Notes: a model not told the origin generated them from the sequence alone. Positions 33,481 to 46,422 are shown, numbered from the stretch's first letter. The stretch is DNA of 64,000 nt from Prauserella endophytica (GCF_005146945.1 NZ_SWMS01000022.1:1-64000), one strand, 5' to 3'. Numbers and translations: made by a program.

Positions 33481-34206
33481 ATGCTTGCGGACATCGAACC
33501 GGTCAACCGGGAATCCACCGCGGCCATCATCGCGCGCCAGCTGAGGGACGCGATCATGACCGGTTCGCTGCCCCCTGGCACTCAGCTCGGCGAGACCGAG
33601 CTGGCCGCGCGGTTCCAGGTCTCGCGCGGGCCGCTGCGGGAGGCCATGCAGCGGCTCGTGTCGGAGGGCCTCCTGCGCAGCGAGCGGCACCGGGGCCTGT
33701 TCGTGATCGACCTCGAACCTGGCGACGTCTACGACATCTACTCGGCACGCTCCGCGGTCGAGCGGGCGGCCGCGACCCGGGTCGTGCGCTCGGGCGACCG
33801 CGAACGGGTGGCCGGGATCCTCGACGAGGCCGTGGAGGCCATGGCCCACGCCGACGAGCAGGACGACCCGACCGCGCTGACCGAGGCGGACCTGCGCTTC
33901 CACGAGGCGCTGATCGAGGCGTCAGGCAGCAGGCGCCTGGCCAGGATGGCGCGGACGCTGCTCATCGAGACCCGCATGTGCCTGTCCGCGCTGCAGAACA
34001 CCTACAGCAAGAACTACCAGGGCGTCGACGAGCGAGTCACCGAGCACAACAAGATCATCGAGGCCCTGCGTGCCGGCGACGAGGAGTCGATGCTGGCGCT
34101 GCTCGAAGCGCACATGGACGACGCTGTGCAGCGCCTGGCACCCGGCACGAGCCTGCACTCCGGCGCCGCGCCGGGCCTGACGCGCGACGGCGTCGACCTG
34201 GCCTGA
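33481..34206 (+). CDS. GntR-family regulator, FCD subfamily
   Basis: 241 residues from ATG 33481 (GTG 33475, overlapping the previous stop, is the alternative). N-terminal wHTH: IIARQLRDAIMTGSLPPGTQ, LGETELAARFQVSRGPLREA, MQRLVSEGLL. FCD effector domain with metal-type His residues in DLRFHEALIEASGS, TEHNKIIEALRAGD and LLEAHMDDAV. FCD regulators bind small carboxylates and recognise TNGTNNACNA palindromes; three such sites occur nearby (31892, 32725, 42652), so this is their probable ligand. Confidence 0.93.
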   Translation: MLADIEPVNRESTAAIIARQLRDAIMTGSLPPGTQLGETELAARFQVSRGPLREAMQRLVSEGLLRSERHRGLFVIDLEPGDVYDIYSARSAVERAAATRVVRSGDRERVAGILDEAVEAMAHADEQDDPTALTEADLRFHEALIEASGSRRLARMARTLLIETRMCLSALQNTYSKNYQGVDERVTEHNKIIEALRAGDEESMLALLEAHMDDAVQRLAPGTSLHSGAAPGLTRDGVDLA

Positions 34207-34219
34207 GCGGCACTGACGA

Positions 34220-34627
34220 TCACTCCGGGCTGGCCACGGGCACACCGTGCTCGGCGGCAGCGGCCACGAGCCGCTTGTCGTAGGACACGAGGTAGGCGAG
34301 CGCGGAGCCCAGGCTGAGCGCGGCGGCGAGGTGCAGCGCTTCCAGCGAGCGCAGGCGGGCACCCGGCGCGAGATCGCCCGCCTGGTCATACACGGCGGCG
34401 GGCAGTGCCACGTGCGCGCAGCGCTGTAGCCATTGCTCCGCTCGCTGTAGCATCTCGGAACCGGCGCCGATGGCGTGCAGCCCCCGGCGCAGCTCGGTAC
34501 GAGTGAGGTAGCTCGTGAGCTGGCGGGCGGGCGTCTGCCCGGCCAGCCACAGGGAGAGCCGGTCCGACTCCACCTCCTCTTTGAAGAGCTTGATCGCCGC
34601 ACAGCTGTCGAGATAGACGAACCTCAT
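34220..34627 (-). CDS. PIN-domain ribonuclease toxin (VapC-like)
   Basis: 135 residues. PIN acidic residues: Asp in VYLDSCAAIKLF, Glu in LTRTELRRGL, and Asp/Glu late in LRSLEALHLAAALSLG and AYLVSYDKRLVAAAAEHG. VapC toxins cleave RNA, often tRNA. The ATG overlaps the end of the reconstructed antitoxin frame (ATGA). It looks intact although its antitoxin is frameshifted. Confidence 0.9.
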   Translation of the reverse strand: MRFVYLDSCAAIKLFKEEVESDRLSLWLAGQTPARQLTSYLTRTELRRGLHAIGAGSEMLQRAEQWLQRCAHVALPAAVYDQAGDLAPGARLRSLEALHLAAALSLGSALAYLVSYDKRLVAAAAEHGVPVASPE

Positions 34628-34934
34628 CCGGCGCCGTCCTCGCGCGTGGCCAGGATCGCCTCGCTGCCGGCCCGGTTCCCCGGTTCCGAGGGTTCCCGTT
34701 CAGGCAGCTCGTCCACTGCGGGCAGCGAATCCAGCACCGACGGGTCGAGCACCCGGCGGCCACCGCCCGCTCGATGGCCTTGTCCGCGGGGTCGGGCGGG
34801 AGGATGCGCGCGACGGTCTCGCCGCGCCTGGTCACCAGGAAGCTCTGACCATTGCGCGCACGGTCCAGCACCTCCGCGGCGTTGCGCTGCAGCTCGCGGG
34901 CGGTGATGCGCTCGTCTGACAACTCGGCATCCAT
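34624..34934 (-). pseudogene. Phd/YefM-type antitoxin, frameshifted
   Basis: The first ~60 residues (start MDAELSDERITARELQRNAA) match the prevent-host-death/antitoxin DNA-binding domain with EVLDRARNGQSFLVTRRGET. Near 34757 the protein-like sequence continues one frame over (VLDPSVLDSLPAVDELPE and on to REDGAG), and that frame ends TGA overlapping the toxin ATG. The span is 311 nt, one base short of a whole number of codons, which fits loss of one G in the GGG run. As read, the DNA-binding part is fused to a wrong C-terminus, and toxin neutralisation should fail unless frameshifting or a sequence error is involved. Confidence 0.75.
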
Positions 34935-34959
34935 GCCTGACATCGCAGCAGCGCGTCCG

Positions 34960-39216
<4,257 letters not shown>

Positions 39217-39357
39217 GCGGGAAGTAGTGCCCAGATCCGCCGAAAGGTATGCATGAGCAGGGCAAGTCCTTGATCATCGCGAGCGGCCGTGACCCGTCCG
39301 GGGCAAACCCCTCGAGACACACTGCGGGGGCGCTGGTCCTGCCGCTTCAATGACAGG

Positions 39358-39963
39358 GTGCTCACGAGATCCAGGGTGCTCACGCTGCTGCGCCTTGCCG
39401 GGTTCGGACTGGTCGTCTCCGCGGAGATCTATCTGATCGTCCACCTGGGCCCGCGCTTCAACCCGGTAACGCACTTCGGGTACTTCACGGTGCTCTCCAA
39501 CGTCTTCGCCGCGCTCGTGCTGCTGGCGGGCGCGTTCACCGAGGTGCCTGGACCGGTCAGGGGCGCGGCCGTGCTCTACATGCTGACCACGGGGATCGTC
39601 TACGCGATCCTGCTGCGCGGCGTCGACGTCGGTACCCCGTTGTACGCCAACCGGATCCTGCACGTGGTGCTCCCGATCCTGGTGGCGGTGGACTGGCTCG
39701 CCGACCCGCCGCGCAGCCGGATCGCACTGCGGAAAGCGTTGTGGTGGCTGGTGTTCCCGGTCACCTACCTCGCGTTCACCCTCCTGAGAGGGCCGATCCT
39801 GCACTGGTATCCCTACCCGTTCCTCGACCCGGACCAGAACGGCTACGGCGCCGTCGCGGTGATGAGCCTGGTGATCGCCGTGGTGTTCGTGGCGCTGACG
39901 TGGCTGATCACGACGGTGGGCAACGCCAAGCGCGGACAGCCGGGCCCGGTCGTGGAAGCCTGA
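39358..39963 (+). CDS. Pr6Pr-family integral membrane protein
   Basis: 201 residues from GTG 39358; ATG 39289 would add 23 unlikely residues. Six hydrophobic segments; signs of the family are NPVTHFGYFTVLSNVFAALV, RILHVVLPILVAVDWLADPP and HWYPYPFLDPDQNGYG. Function of the family is unknown. Followed by palindrome copy C. Confidence 0.85.
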   Translation: MLTRSRVLTLLRLAGFGLVVSAEIYLIVHLGPRFNPVTHFGYFTVLSNVFAALVLLAGAFTEVPGPVRGAAVLYMLTTGIVYAILLRGVDVGTPLYANRILHVVLPILVAVDWLADPPRSRIALRKALWWLVFPVTYLAFTLLRGPILHWYPYPFLDPDQNGYGAVAVMSLVIAVVFVALTWLITTVGNAKRGQPGPVVEA

Positions 39964-40014
39964 GCCGTGGCCGACGAGCCTCGCGCTCGGCCGGACGCTG
40001 GTCACGGCCGAACA

Positions 40015-40067
40015 GCAGTGAAGGCCACCATGCCTGCGTTGAACGCAGGCATGGTGGCCTTCACTGC
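40015..40067. repeat. intergenic palindrome, AAGGCCACC family, copy C (perfect 26-bp arms)
   Basis: 40015-40040 and 40042-40067 are exact reverse complements with one base between. Contains GCAGTGAAGGCCACC, as in copy A, and the centre GCGTTGAACGC, as in copy D. Lies between the convergent stops at 39963 and 40080, so it can terminate both transcripts. Confidence 0.85.
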
Positions 40068-40079
40068 GGTTGGATGAAG

Positions 40080-41135
40080 CTAGATCGCCTCCGCGATCGC
40101 TGTGCCGAGCTGTGCGGTGGTGGCCTTGCCGCCGAGGTCCGGGGTCAGCGCCACGCCCTCGCTCAGCACCTTCTCCACCGCCGCGTTGATGGCCGTCGCG
40201 GCGTCGGTCTCGCCGAGGTGCTCCAGCATCATCGTGGCCGCCAGCACCTGAGCCACTGGGTTCGCGATGCCCTGGCCCGCGATGTCCGGCGCGCTGCCGT
40301 GTACGGCCTCGAACATCGACGGGTGCTCGCGCTCCGGGTTGAGGTTGCCCGACGGCGCCATGCCGAGCCCGCCCGTGACGGCCGCCGCGAGGTCGCTCAG
40401 GATGTCGCCGAACAGGTTGGACCCCACGACGACGTCGAGCCGGTCCGGCTGCTGCACCATCCGCGCCGCGAGCGCGTCGATGTGGGTCAGCTCGGCCTTC
40501 ACATCCGGGTACTCCGCGGCGACCTCGGCGAAGATCTCGTCCCAGAACGGCATCGTGTGGATGATGCCGTTGGACTTGGTCGCCGAGGTCACGCGGCCGC
40601 TGCGCGTGCGCGCCAGCTCGAAGGCGTACCGGACGATCCGCTCGACGCCGATCCGGGTGAAGACGGCTTCCTGCAACGCGAACTCGCTCGCCTGCCCGGA
40701 GTTGTGCCTGCCGCCGAGCGTGGAGTACTCGCCCTCGGAGTTCTCGCGGACGATCACCATCTCCAGCTCGTCGGCCGACCGCCCGGCGAGCACCGACGTG
40801 GTGCCGGGCAGCAGCCGCACGGGCCGCAGGTTGACGTACTGCTGGAACGCCCTGCGCACCGGGATGAGCAGGCCCCACAGTGAGACGTGGTCGGGCACGC
40901 CGGGGAAACCAACGGCGCCCAGCAGGATCGAGTCGAATCCGCTCAGCTGCTCGATGCCGTCCTCGGGCATCATCGTGCCGGTCTTGGCGTAGCGCTCGCA
41001 GCTCCAGTCGAACTCCGTCCACTCCAGACCGAAGCCGAACCGTTTCGCGGCAGCGTCAAGGACCTTGCGTGCCTCGATCTGGACGTCGACGCCGATGCCG
41101 TCGCCTGGGATCGAGGCGATCCGGTAGTCGTTCAC
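40080..41135 (-). CDS. tartrate/D-malate dehydrogenase-type enzyme (IPMDH superfamily)
   Basis: 351 residues from GTG 41135, overlapping the aldehyde dehydrogenase stop by 4 nt. Decarboxylating dehydrogenase fold: IASIPGDGIGVDVQIEARKV, substrate Arg residues in SLWGLLIPVRRAFQQYVNLR and VRENSEGEYS, metal Asp residues in NLFGDILSDLAAAVTG, cofactor loop GSAPDIAGQGIANP. The WGLLIP and NLRPVRLLPG pattern favours the tartrate dehydrogenase/D-malate group over leucine biosynthesis. Known reactions: D-malate to pyruvate and CO2, or tartrate oxidation. Confidence 0.9.
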   Translation of the reverse strand: MNDYRIASIPGDGIGVDVQIEARKVLDAAAKRFGFGLEWTEFDWSCERYAKTGTMMPEDGIEQLSGFDSILLGAVGFPGVPDHVSLWGLLIPVRRAFQQYVNLRPVRLLPGTTSVLAGRSADELEMVIVRENSEGEYSTLGGRHNSGQASEFALQEAVFTRIGVERIVRYAFELARTRSGRVTSATKSNGIIHTMPFWDEIFAEVAAEYPDVKAELTHIDALAARMVQQPDRLDVVVGSNLFGDILSDLAAAVTGGLGMAPSGNLNPEREHPSMFEAVHGSAPDIAGQGIANPVAQVLAATMMLEHLGETDAATAINAAVEKVLSEGVALTPDLGGKATTAQLGTAIAEAI

Positions 41136-42595
41136 AGGCTCACCGCGATGTACTTGGTCTCGAGGAACTCGTCGATGCCGACCGTGCCGCCCTCGCGCCC
41201 GAGGCCGGACTGCTTCACGCCCCCGAACGGCGCCGCCGGGTTGGACACGATGCCCTGGTTGAGGCCCACCATGCCGGTCTCCAGCCGCTCGCACACGCGC
41301 AGCGAGCGCTTGAGGTCGCTGGTGAATACGTAGCTCACGAGCCCGTACTCGGTGTCGTTGGCCTTGGCGATGGCCTCGTCCTCGGTGTCGAACACCGAGA
41401 TCGGCGCCACCGGGCCGAAGATCTCCTCGCTGGTCATCCGCGCGGACTGGGGAACGTCGGTGAGCACGGTCGGCTGGTAGAAGTGCCCCGGACCGTCCAC
41501 AGTGGCCCCACCGGTGAGCACCTTCGCGCCGCGCCCCGCGGCGTCGCTCACGAGCTCGCTGACCTTCTCGATCGCGGCCTCGTCGATGAGCGGGCCCACC
41601 ACGACGCCGTCCTCGGTGCCCCGGCCGATCGGCAGTGCGGCCATGCGCTCGGTGAGCCTGCGCGCGAACTCGTCGGCGATGCCGCGCTGCACGTAGAAGC
41701 GGTTGGCGGCGGTGCACGCCTCGCCGATGTTGCGCATCTTCGCTTGCATGGCGCCCTCGACGGCGGCGTCGAGGTCGGCGTCGTCGAAGACGAGGAACGG
41801 CGCGTTGCCGCCCAGCTCCATGGACGTGCGCAGCACCTTGTCGGCGCACTGTTCCAGCAGCTTGCGGCCGACGGCGGTCGAGCCGGTGAAGGAGAGCTTG
41901 CGCGCGCGGCCGTCGCGGATCAGCGGCTCCATGACGGAGCCCGCGCTGGAGGTGGTGACGACGTTGAGCACGCCCTCCGGCAGGCCGGCGTCGGCGAGGA
42001 TCTGGGCGAGCGCCAGCATCGACAGCGGCGTCTGGGCGGCCGGCTTGATCACCATGGTGCACCCGGCGGCGACGGCGGGCCCGATCTTGCGGGTGCCCAT
42101 GGCCATCGGGAAGTTCCACGGCGTGATCAGCAGCGACGGCCCCACGGGCTGCTTGGCGATGAGGAAGCGGCCGCTGCCGTTCGGCGCGGTGGCGTAGCCG
42201 CCATCGATACGGACGGCCTCCTCGGCGAACCACCGGAAGAACTCGGCGGCGTAGGCGATCTCGCCCCGCGCCTCGGCCAGCGGCTTGCCCATCTCCAGGG
42301 TCATGAGCAGCGCGAGCTCGTCCTGACGCGCCATGAGCGCGTCGTAGGCCCTGCGCAGGATCTCGCCCCGCTCGCGCGGCGGGTGCGCCGCCCAGTCCGC
42401 CTGCGCGGCGACCGCGGCGTCGAGGGCGGCGATGCCGTCCTCGGGCGAGGCGTCGGCGACCTCGCACAACACCTCACCGGTCGCCGGATCCTGGACGGGG
42501 AACGTCCTGCCACCGCTCGCGGCGGTCCACTTCCCGCCGATGAACAGCTCCTTGTTCACCGCGCTGACCACGCCGGACTCGCTGACCGTGCTCAT
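41132..42595 (-). CDS. NAD(P)-dependent succinate-semialdehyde dehydrogenase-like aldehyde dehydrogenase
   Basis: 487 residues from ATG 42595. Substrate and cofactor motifs: ITPWNFPMAMGTRKIGPAVA, FTGSTAVGRKLL, general-base Glu in MELGGNAPFLVFDDADLD, nucleophile Cys in NIGEACTAANRFYVQ, and EEIFGPVAPISVF. It resembles GabD. Divergent from a class III aminotransferase with operator site 3 between them, so the pair could convert an omega-amino acid to a dicarboxylate. Confidence 0.93.
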   Translation of the reverse strand: MSTVSESGVVSAVNKELFIGGKWTAASGGRTFPVQDPATGEVLCEVADASPEDGIAALDAAVAAQADWAAHPPRERGEILRRAYDALMARQDELALLMTLEMGKPLAEARGEIAYAAEFFRWFAEEAVRIDGGYATAPNGSGRFLIAKQPVGPSLLITPWNFPMAMGTRKIGPAVAAGCTMVIKPAAQTPLSMLALAQILADAGLPEGVLNVVTTSSAGSVMEPLIRDGRARKLSFTGSTAVGRKLLEQCADKVLRTSMELGGNAPFLVFDDADLDAAVEGAMQAKMRNIGEACTAANRFYVQRGIADEFARRLTERMAALPIGRGTEDGVVVGPLIDEAAIEKVSELVSDAAGRGAKVLTGGATVDGPGHFYQPTVLTDVPQSARMTSEEIFGPVAPISVFDTEDEAIAKANDTEYGLVSYVFTSDLKRSLRVCERLETGMVGLNQGIVSNPAAPFGGVKQSGLGREGGTVGIDEFLETKYIAVSL

Positions 42596-42651
42596 TCCAC
42601 AGCTCCTGGGCTCCCTTGGTTTTGACCGCGCTACGACGGCCATGCTACGAA

Positions 42652-42665
42652 TATTGTTGACAATC
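42652..42665. promoter_or_regulatory. GntR/FCD-type operator, site 3
   Basis: TATTGTTGACAATC matches sites 1 and 2 except for the first base; the core ATTGT-TG-ACAAT is symmetric. It sits in the 119-bp gap between the divergent aldehyde dehydrogenase and aminotransferase genes, nearly 9 kb from the regulator gene. Confidence 0.7.
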
Positions 42666-42714
42666 TACAACCCTCCAGGTCCTACCCCTTCCATGTCCGA
42701 AGGAGGCCGCTGCC

Positions 42715-43968
42715 ATGGCCAAGCTGTCCCCCATCCTCAAGCAGGCCACGCCGGTCGTCGTCGACCACGGCGAGGGCGTCTACCTCTACGACGTCGACGG
42801 CCGCCGCCACCTCGACTTCACCGCCGGCATCGGCGTGACGAGCACCGGCCACTGCCACCCGAAGGTCGTGCGGGCCGCCCAGGAGCAGATCGGCAAGCTC
42901 ATCCACGGCCAGTACACCACCGTGATGCACAAGCCGCTGCTCGAGCTGACCGAGCGCCTCACGGAGGTGCTGCCAAGCGGCCTCGACTCCCTCTTCTTCT
43001 CCAATTCCGGCAGCGAGGCGGTGGAGGCCGCGCTGCGGCTGACCCGCCAGGCCACCGGCAGGCCCAACGTCATCGTGTTCCAGGGCGGCTTCCACGGCCG
43101 CACCGTCGCAGCCGCGACGATGACCACCTCGGGCACCCGGTTCAGCGCTGGCTTCTCGCCCCTCATGGGCGGCGTGCACGTGGCGCCGTTCCCGTTCGCC
43201 TACCGCTACGGCTGGGACGAGAAGACCGCCACCGACTTCGCGCTGCGCGAGCTGGACTACCTCTTCGCCACGCAGACCTCTCCGGGCGAGACGGCCGCGT
43301 TCTTCATCGAGCCGATGCTGGGCGAGGGCGGCTACGTGCCCGCCAACCCCGAGTTCATGGCCGGGCTGCGTGCCCGCGCCGACGAGCACGGCATCCTGCT
43401 GGTCGTCGACGAGATCCAGACCGGCTTCGGCCGCACCGGCAGGTTCTGGGGCCACGAGCACTTCGACGTCCGGCCCGACGTCATCACGATCGCCAAGGGC
43501 CTCGCGAGCGGCTTCCCGATCTCGGGCATCGCCGCCTCGCAGGAGCTCATGGCCAAGGCGTGGCCGGGCTCGCAGGGCGGCACCTACGGCGGCAACGCCG
43601 TCGCGTGCGCCGCCGCGCTGGCCACCCTCGAGGTGATCAAGGAGGAGGGCCTCGTCGAGAACGCCGCCGCCCGTGGCCGCCAGCTGCTCGACGGCGTGCG
43701 CGCCATCGGCGACAAGACCCCGGCGATCGGCGACGTCCGCGGCCTCGGCCTGCTGGTCGGCTCTGAGTTCACCACCGCCGACGGCAAGCCCGACAACGCC
43801 ACGGCGCAGGCCGCGCAGAAGCTCGCCGCCGAGCGCGGGCTGCTGATGCTCACGTGCGGCGCCTACATGAACGTCGTGCGGATGATCCCGCCGCTGATCG
43901 TCACGTCCGAGCAGATCGACGAGGCACTCGAGATCTGGACCGACGTGGTCGCGACCGTCACCAAATAA
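42715..43968 (+). CDS. class III PLP aminotransferase (GabT/aspartate-aminotransferase-family type)
   Basis: 417 residues. Motifs: FTAGIGVTSTGHCHPKVVRA, FFSNSGSEAVEAALRLTRQA, GGFHGRTVAAATMTTSG, PLP-contacting Asp in LLVVDEIQTGFGRTG and Schiff-base Lys in VITIAKGLASGFPI. Transaminates an omega-amino acid to a semialdehyde. Starts right of operator site 3; 27 nt before the DUF3830 gene. Confidence 0.94.
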   Translation: MAKLSPILKQATPVVVDHGEGVYLYDVDGRRHLDFTAGIGVTSTGHCHPKVVRAAQEQIGKLIHGQYTTVMHKPLLELTERLTEVLPSGLDSLFFSNSGSEAVEAALRLTRQATGRPNVIVFQGGFHGRTVAAATMTTSGTRFSAGFSPLMGGVHVAPFPFAYRYGWDEKTATDFALRELDYLFATQTSPGETAAFFIEPMLGEGGYVPANPEFMAGLRARADEHGILLVVDEIQTGFGRTGRFWGHEHFDVRPDVITIAKGLASGFPISGIAASQELMAKAWPGSQGGTYGGNAVACAAALATLEVIKEEGLVENAAARGRQLLDGVRAIGDKTPAIGDVRGLGLLVGSEFTTADGKPDNATAQAAQKLAAERGLLMLTCGAYMNVVRMIPPLIVTSEQIDEALEIWTDVVATVTK

Positions 43969-43995
43969 CCGAAGAGAGTTTCGAGGAGAAGCCCA

Positions 43996-44493
43996 GTGGC
44001 CCGCTACATCACGATCACCCTCGACAAGCGCGGCGTCTCGTGCCGTGCGCGGCTGCTCGACGACGAGGCGCCGCGGACCTGTCAGGCGGTGTGGGACGCG
44101 CTGCCGCAGAGCGGCTCGGCCTACCACGCCAAGTACGCGCGCAACGAGGTCTACACGCTCGTGCCGCCGTTCGCAGACCCGAAGCCGGGCCGCGAGAACC
44201 CGACGATCACGCCGATCCCCGGTGACGTCGTGTACTTCGGCTTCGAGCCGTGGGAGATCGGCAACCCGGCCTACGGCTACGACGAGGGCAGCGAGGCACA
44301 CAGCGCGCAGGGCGCCACCGATCTCGCCATCTTCTACGGCCGTAACAACCTCCTCATCAACGGCGACGCGGGCTGGGTGCCCGGCAACGTGTTCGCCACG
44401 ATCGAGGAAGGGCTGCCGGAGATGGCGGCGGCCGCGCAGGACCTCTGGCTACGCGGCGTAGAGGGCGAGACCATGACCTACGCCCGCGCGTGA
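43996..44493 (+). CDS. DUF3830-family protein (cyclophilin-like fold)
   Basis: 165 residues from GTG 43996. Family sequence throughout: ARYITITLDKRGVSCRARLL, AYHAKYARNEVYTLVPPFAD, TPIPGDVVYFGFEPWEIGN, and ATDLAIFYGRNNLLINGDAG. DUF3830 proteins have a cyclophilin-like barrel and no settled function; they occur beside amidases, racemases and dehydrogenases as here. Same strand and 27 nt after the aminotransferase. Confidence 0.9.
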   Translation: MARYITITLDKRGVSCRARLLDDEAPRTCQAVWDALPQSGSAYHAKYARNEVYTLVPPFADPKPGRENPTITPIPGDVVYFGFEPWEIGNPAYGYDEGSEAHSAQGATDLAIFYGRNNLLINGDAGWVPGNVFATIEEGLPEMAAAAQDLWLRGVEGETMTYARA

Positions 44494-44595
44494 GTCACTC
44501 GGACGGGTGGAAGACGCGGATTCACCTTTAGTACCACCGCTTTGACACGTTCGTGGGCCGACAGCCCCCGAATACCGCATCAAGATCACCATCAC

Positions 44596-44834
44596 CCGGG
44601 GTGAACGCTCCGTTGGCCACTACAGACCGTCACCAACGGAGCGGAACCCCAGGGCCGGGGCAAAACCCGAAAGCCTTACGTGTTTAAACTGAGGGGATTT
44701 CGGGTTTCGCCCCGCCGGTTCTCCGGCTCTTTGACAGGGGCTCAGCCGCGCTGAAAGCCTTGCCTGGCTTTCGAAAGCAGCTGTGTGCACACGGCAATCC
44801 GTGTAACCGATTTCCTGTTAAGGAGCCCCTCGAA
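44596..44834 (+). promoter_or_regulatory. highly structured leader region upstream of a small peptide gene
   Basis: Three hairpins in a row: 44607-44616 with 44633-44642 (10 bp, perfect), the long stem 44657-44713, and 44753-44759 with 44766-44772 (7 bp, perfect), followed by a good ribosome site (AGGAG 44821-44825). The first may terminate the DUF3830 transcript. The rest could be a cis-regulatory RNA; I cannot match it to a known riboswitch class by eye. Confidence 0.5.
44657..44713. repeat. 16-bp near-perfect inverted repeat in the leader region
   Basis: Arms 44657-44672 (GGGGCAAAACCCGAAA) and 44698-44713 are complementary except for one A-C mismatch, with a 25-base A/T-containing loop (TGTTTAAACTG). 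Strong enough to form in RNA. Function unknown: attenuator, protein site or terminator. Confidence 0.7.
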
Positions 44835-44918
44835 ATGCAGATCTTCGTCACCCACGGCGGCGACATCCTCACCGGCATCCTCGCGCACCTGGCCAACATC
44901 CTGGGCTGGCTGGTCTGA
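44835..44918 (+). CDS. 27-residue amphipathic small protein
   Basis: ATG 44835 to TGA 44918, with AGGAG 9 nt upstream. The peptide starts MQIFVTHGGDILTG and ends LANILGWLV. The C-terminal two-thirds form a strongly amphipathic helix with I/L/W at i, i+3/i+4 spacing; net charge is about neutral. Size and character recall membrane-active or membrane-anchored small peptides. Coding status is inferred from the ribosome site and composition; no family recognised. Confidence 0.55.
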   Translation: MQIFVTHGGDILTGILAHLANILGWLV

Positions 44919-45029
44919 GGCCGAGTTAGCTGAAGCCGAGGGCGGGGTCGGCACGTTGGCGCGGACCGGCCCCGCCCCGGCGGCGAACATGAATGGCTTT
45001 CAGTCGCGCCGTCGTACTAGGCTTCCGCC

Positions 45030-46403
45030 ATGGGCGACGTTGCGCAGCGACTGGCCGACATCGTCGGCGAACAGCACCTCCTGACCGGCGAGGCCGTCAC
45101 CGAGGACTACGCGGGCGACGAAGCACTCGTCGGCGAACCCGTCAAGCCCCGGTACGTGGCCAAGCCGGCCACCACCGACGAGGTCGCCGCCATCCTGACC
45201 ACGGCGACCGAACACCGGATCCCCGTCACCGCCCGAGGTTCCGGCAGCGGGCTCTCCGCCGCCGCCCGGCCCCATCCCGACGGGATCCTTGTCTCCTTCG
45301 AGCGCATGAACGCGATCCTCGAGATCGACACCACCAACCACGTCGCGGTGGTACAGCCCGGTGTCACACTGTCCGAACTGGACGAACGGACGGCCGAGAG
45401 CGGCCTCGGCTACACCGTCTACCCCGGCGAGATGAGCGCGAGCGTCGGCGGCAACGTCGGCACCAACGCGGGCGGCATGCGGGCCGTCAAGTACGGCGTC
45501 ACGCGCAACAACGTCCTTGGCCTGCAAGCGGTTCTTGCCACCGGCGAGGTCATCCGCACCGGCGGCAAGATCGTCAAGACCTCCACCGGCTACGACCTCA
45601 CACAGCTCGTGATCGGCTCAGAGGGCACGCTCGCGCTGGCCACCGAGATCACCGTCCGGCTGCACCCAAGGCTCACCCACGGGGCGACCGTGCTCGCCCC
45701 GTTCAGCGACCTCGACCAGGTGATGGCCGCGGTACCCGCGATCGTGTCGAGCGGGCTCGCCCCGCACATCCTGGAGTACATCGACGCGCTCACGATGGCC
45801 GCGATCACCTACACCGCGCGACTGTCCCTCGGCATCCCCGACGAGGTACGCGACGCCTCGCAGGCGTACCTCGTGGTGGGGCTGGAGAACCGGGAGGCCG
45901 ACCGGCTCGACGGCGACGTCCAGGCGCTCGGCGAGCTGCTGTCCGGGCTCGGCGCCACCGACGTCTACGTGCTGGAGGGCGGCTCGGCCCGCAAGCTCAT
46001 CGAGGCCCGCGAGAAGGCGTTCTGGACGGCCAAGTCGGCGGGTGCCGACGACGTGATCGACGTGGTGGTGCCCAGGGGCGCCATGCCCGAGTTCCTCGGC
46101 AGGGCAAGGGAGATCGCCGCCAAGACCGAGTCGGGCGTGGTCGGCTGCGGGCACGCCGGCGACGGCAACGTGCACCTCGCCATCTTCCAGAAGGACCCGG
46201 CCAAGCGTGCGAGCCTGCTGCATGACATCTTCGCCGCCGGCATGGGGCTCGGCGGCGTGATCTCCGGCGAGCACGGCATCGGCCGCGCGAAGAAGGAACA
46301 CTGGCTGGAGCTCGAGGATCCGGCCAAGGTGGAGCTGATGAAGCGCATCAAGACCGCCTTCGACCCGGCCGGGATCCTCAACCCCGGCGTGCTTTTCGAC
46401 TGA
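45030..46403 (+). CDS. FAD-binding 2-hydroxyacid oxidase/dehydrogenase (GlcD/D-lactate type)
   Basis: 457 residues. FAD_binding_4 domain: TATEHRIPVTARGSGSGLSA, SVGGNVGTNAGGMRAVKYGV; C-terminal domain: GCGHAGDGNVHLAIFQKDPA, SGEHGIGRAKKEHWLE and FDPAGILNPGVLFD. Oxidises a 2-hydroxyacid. No ribosome site is evident, and TACTAG lies 10 nt upstream of the ATG, so the mRNA may be leaderless. Followed after 19 nt by a TPP enzyme, which could decarboxylate the 2-oxoacid product. Confidence 0.9.
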   Translation: MGDVAQRLADIVGEQHLLTGEAVTEDYAGDEALVGEPVKPRYVAKPATTDEVAAILTTATEHRIPVTARGSGSGLSAAARPHPDGILVSFERMNAILEIDTTNHVAVVQPGVTLSELDERTAESGLGYTVYPGEMSASVGGNVGTNAGGMRAVKYGVTRNNVLGLQAVLATGEVIRTGGKIVKTSTGYDLTQLVIGSEGTLALATEITVRLHPRLTHGATVLAPFSDLDQVMAAVPAIVSSGLAPHILEYIDALTMAAITYTARLSLGIPDEVRDASQAYLVVGLENREADRLDGDVQALGELLSGLGATDVYVLEGGSARKLIEAREKAFWTAKSAGADDVIDVVVPRGAMPEFLGRAREIAAKTESGVVGCGHAGDGNVHLAIFQKDPAKRASLLHDIFAAGMGLGGVISGEHGIGRAKKEHWLELEDPAKVELMKRIKTAFDPAGILNPGVLFD

Positions 46404-46422
46404 CCACTTCCCGAGGAGGACC

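Noticed and set aside
40015-40067. CRISPR-like or transposon-end reading of the perfect palindrome
   Set aside because: Single units at separate gene ends with no spacers, no Cas genes and no transposase between copies.
40080-41135. 3-isopropylmalate dehydrogenase of leucine synthesis
   Set aside because: The WGLLIP and NLRPVRLLPG segments fit the tartrate/D-malate group, and the gene is coupled to an aldehyde dehydrogenase, not to leu genes.
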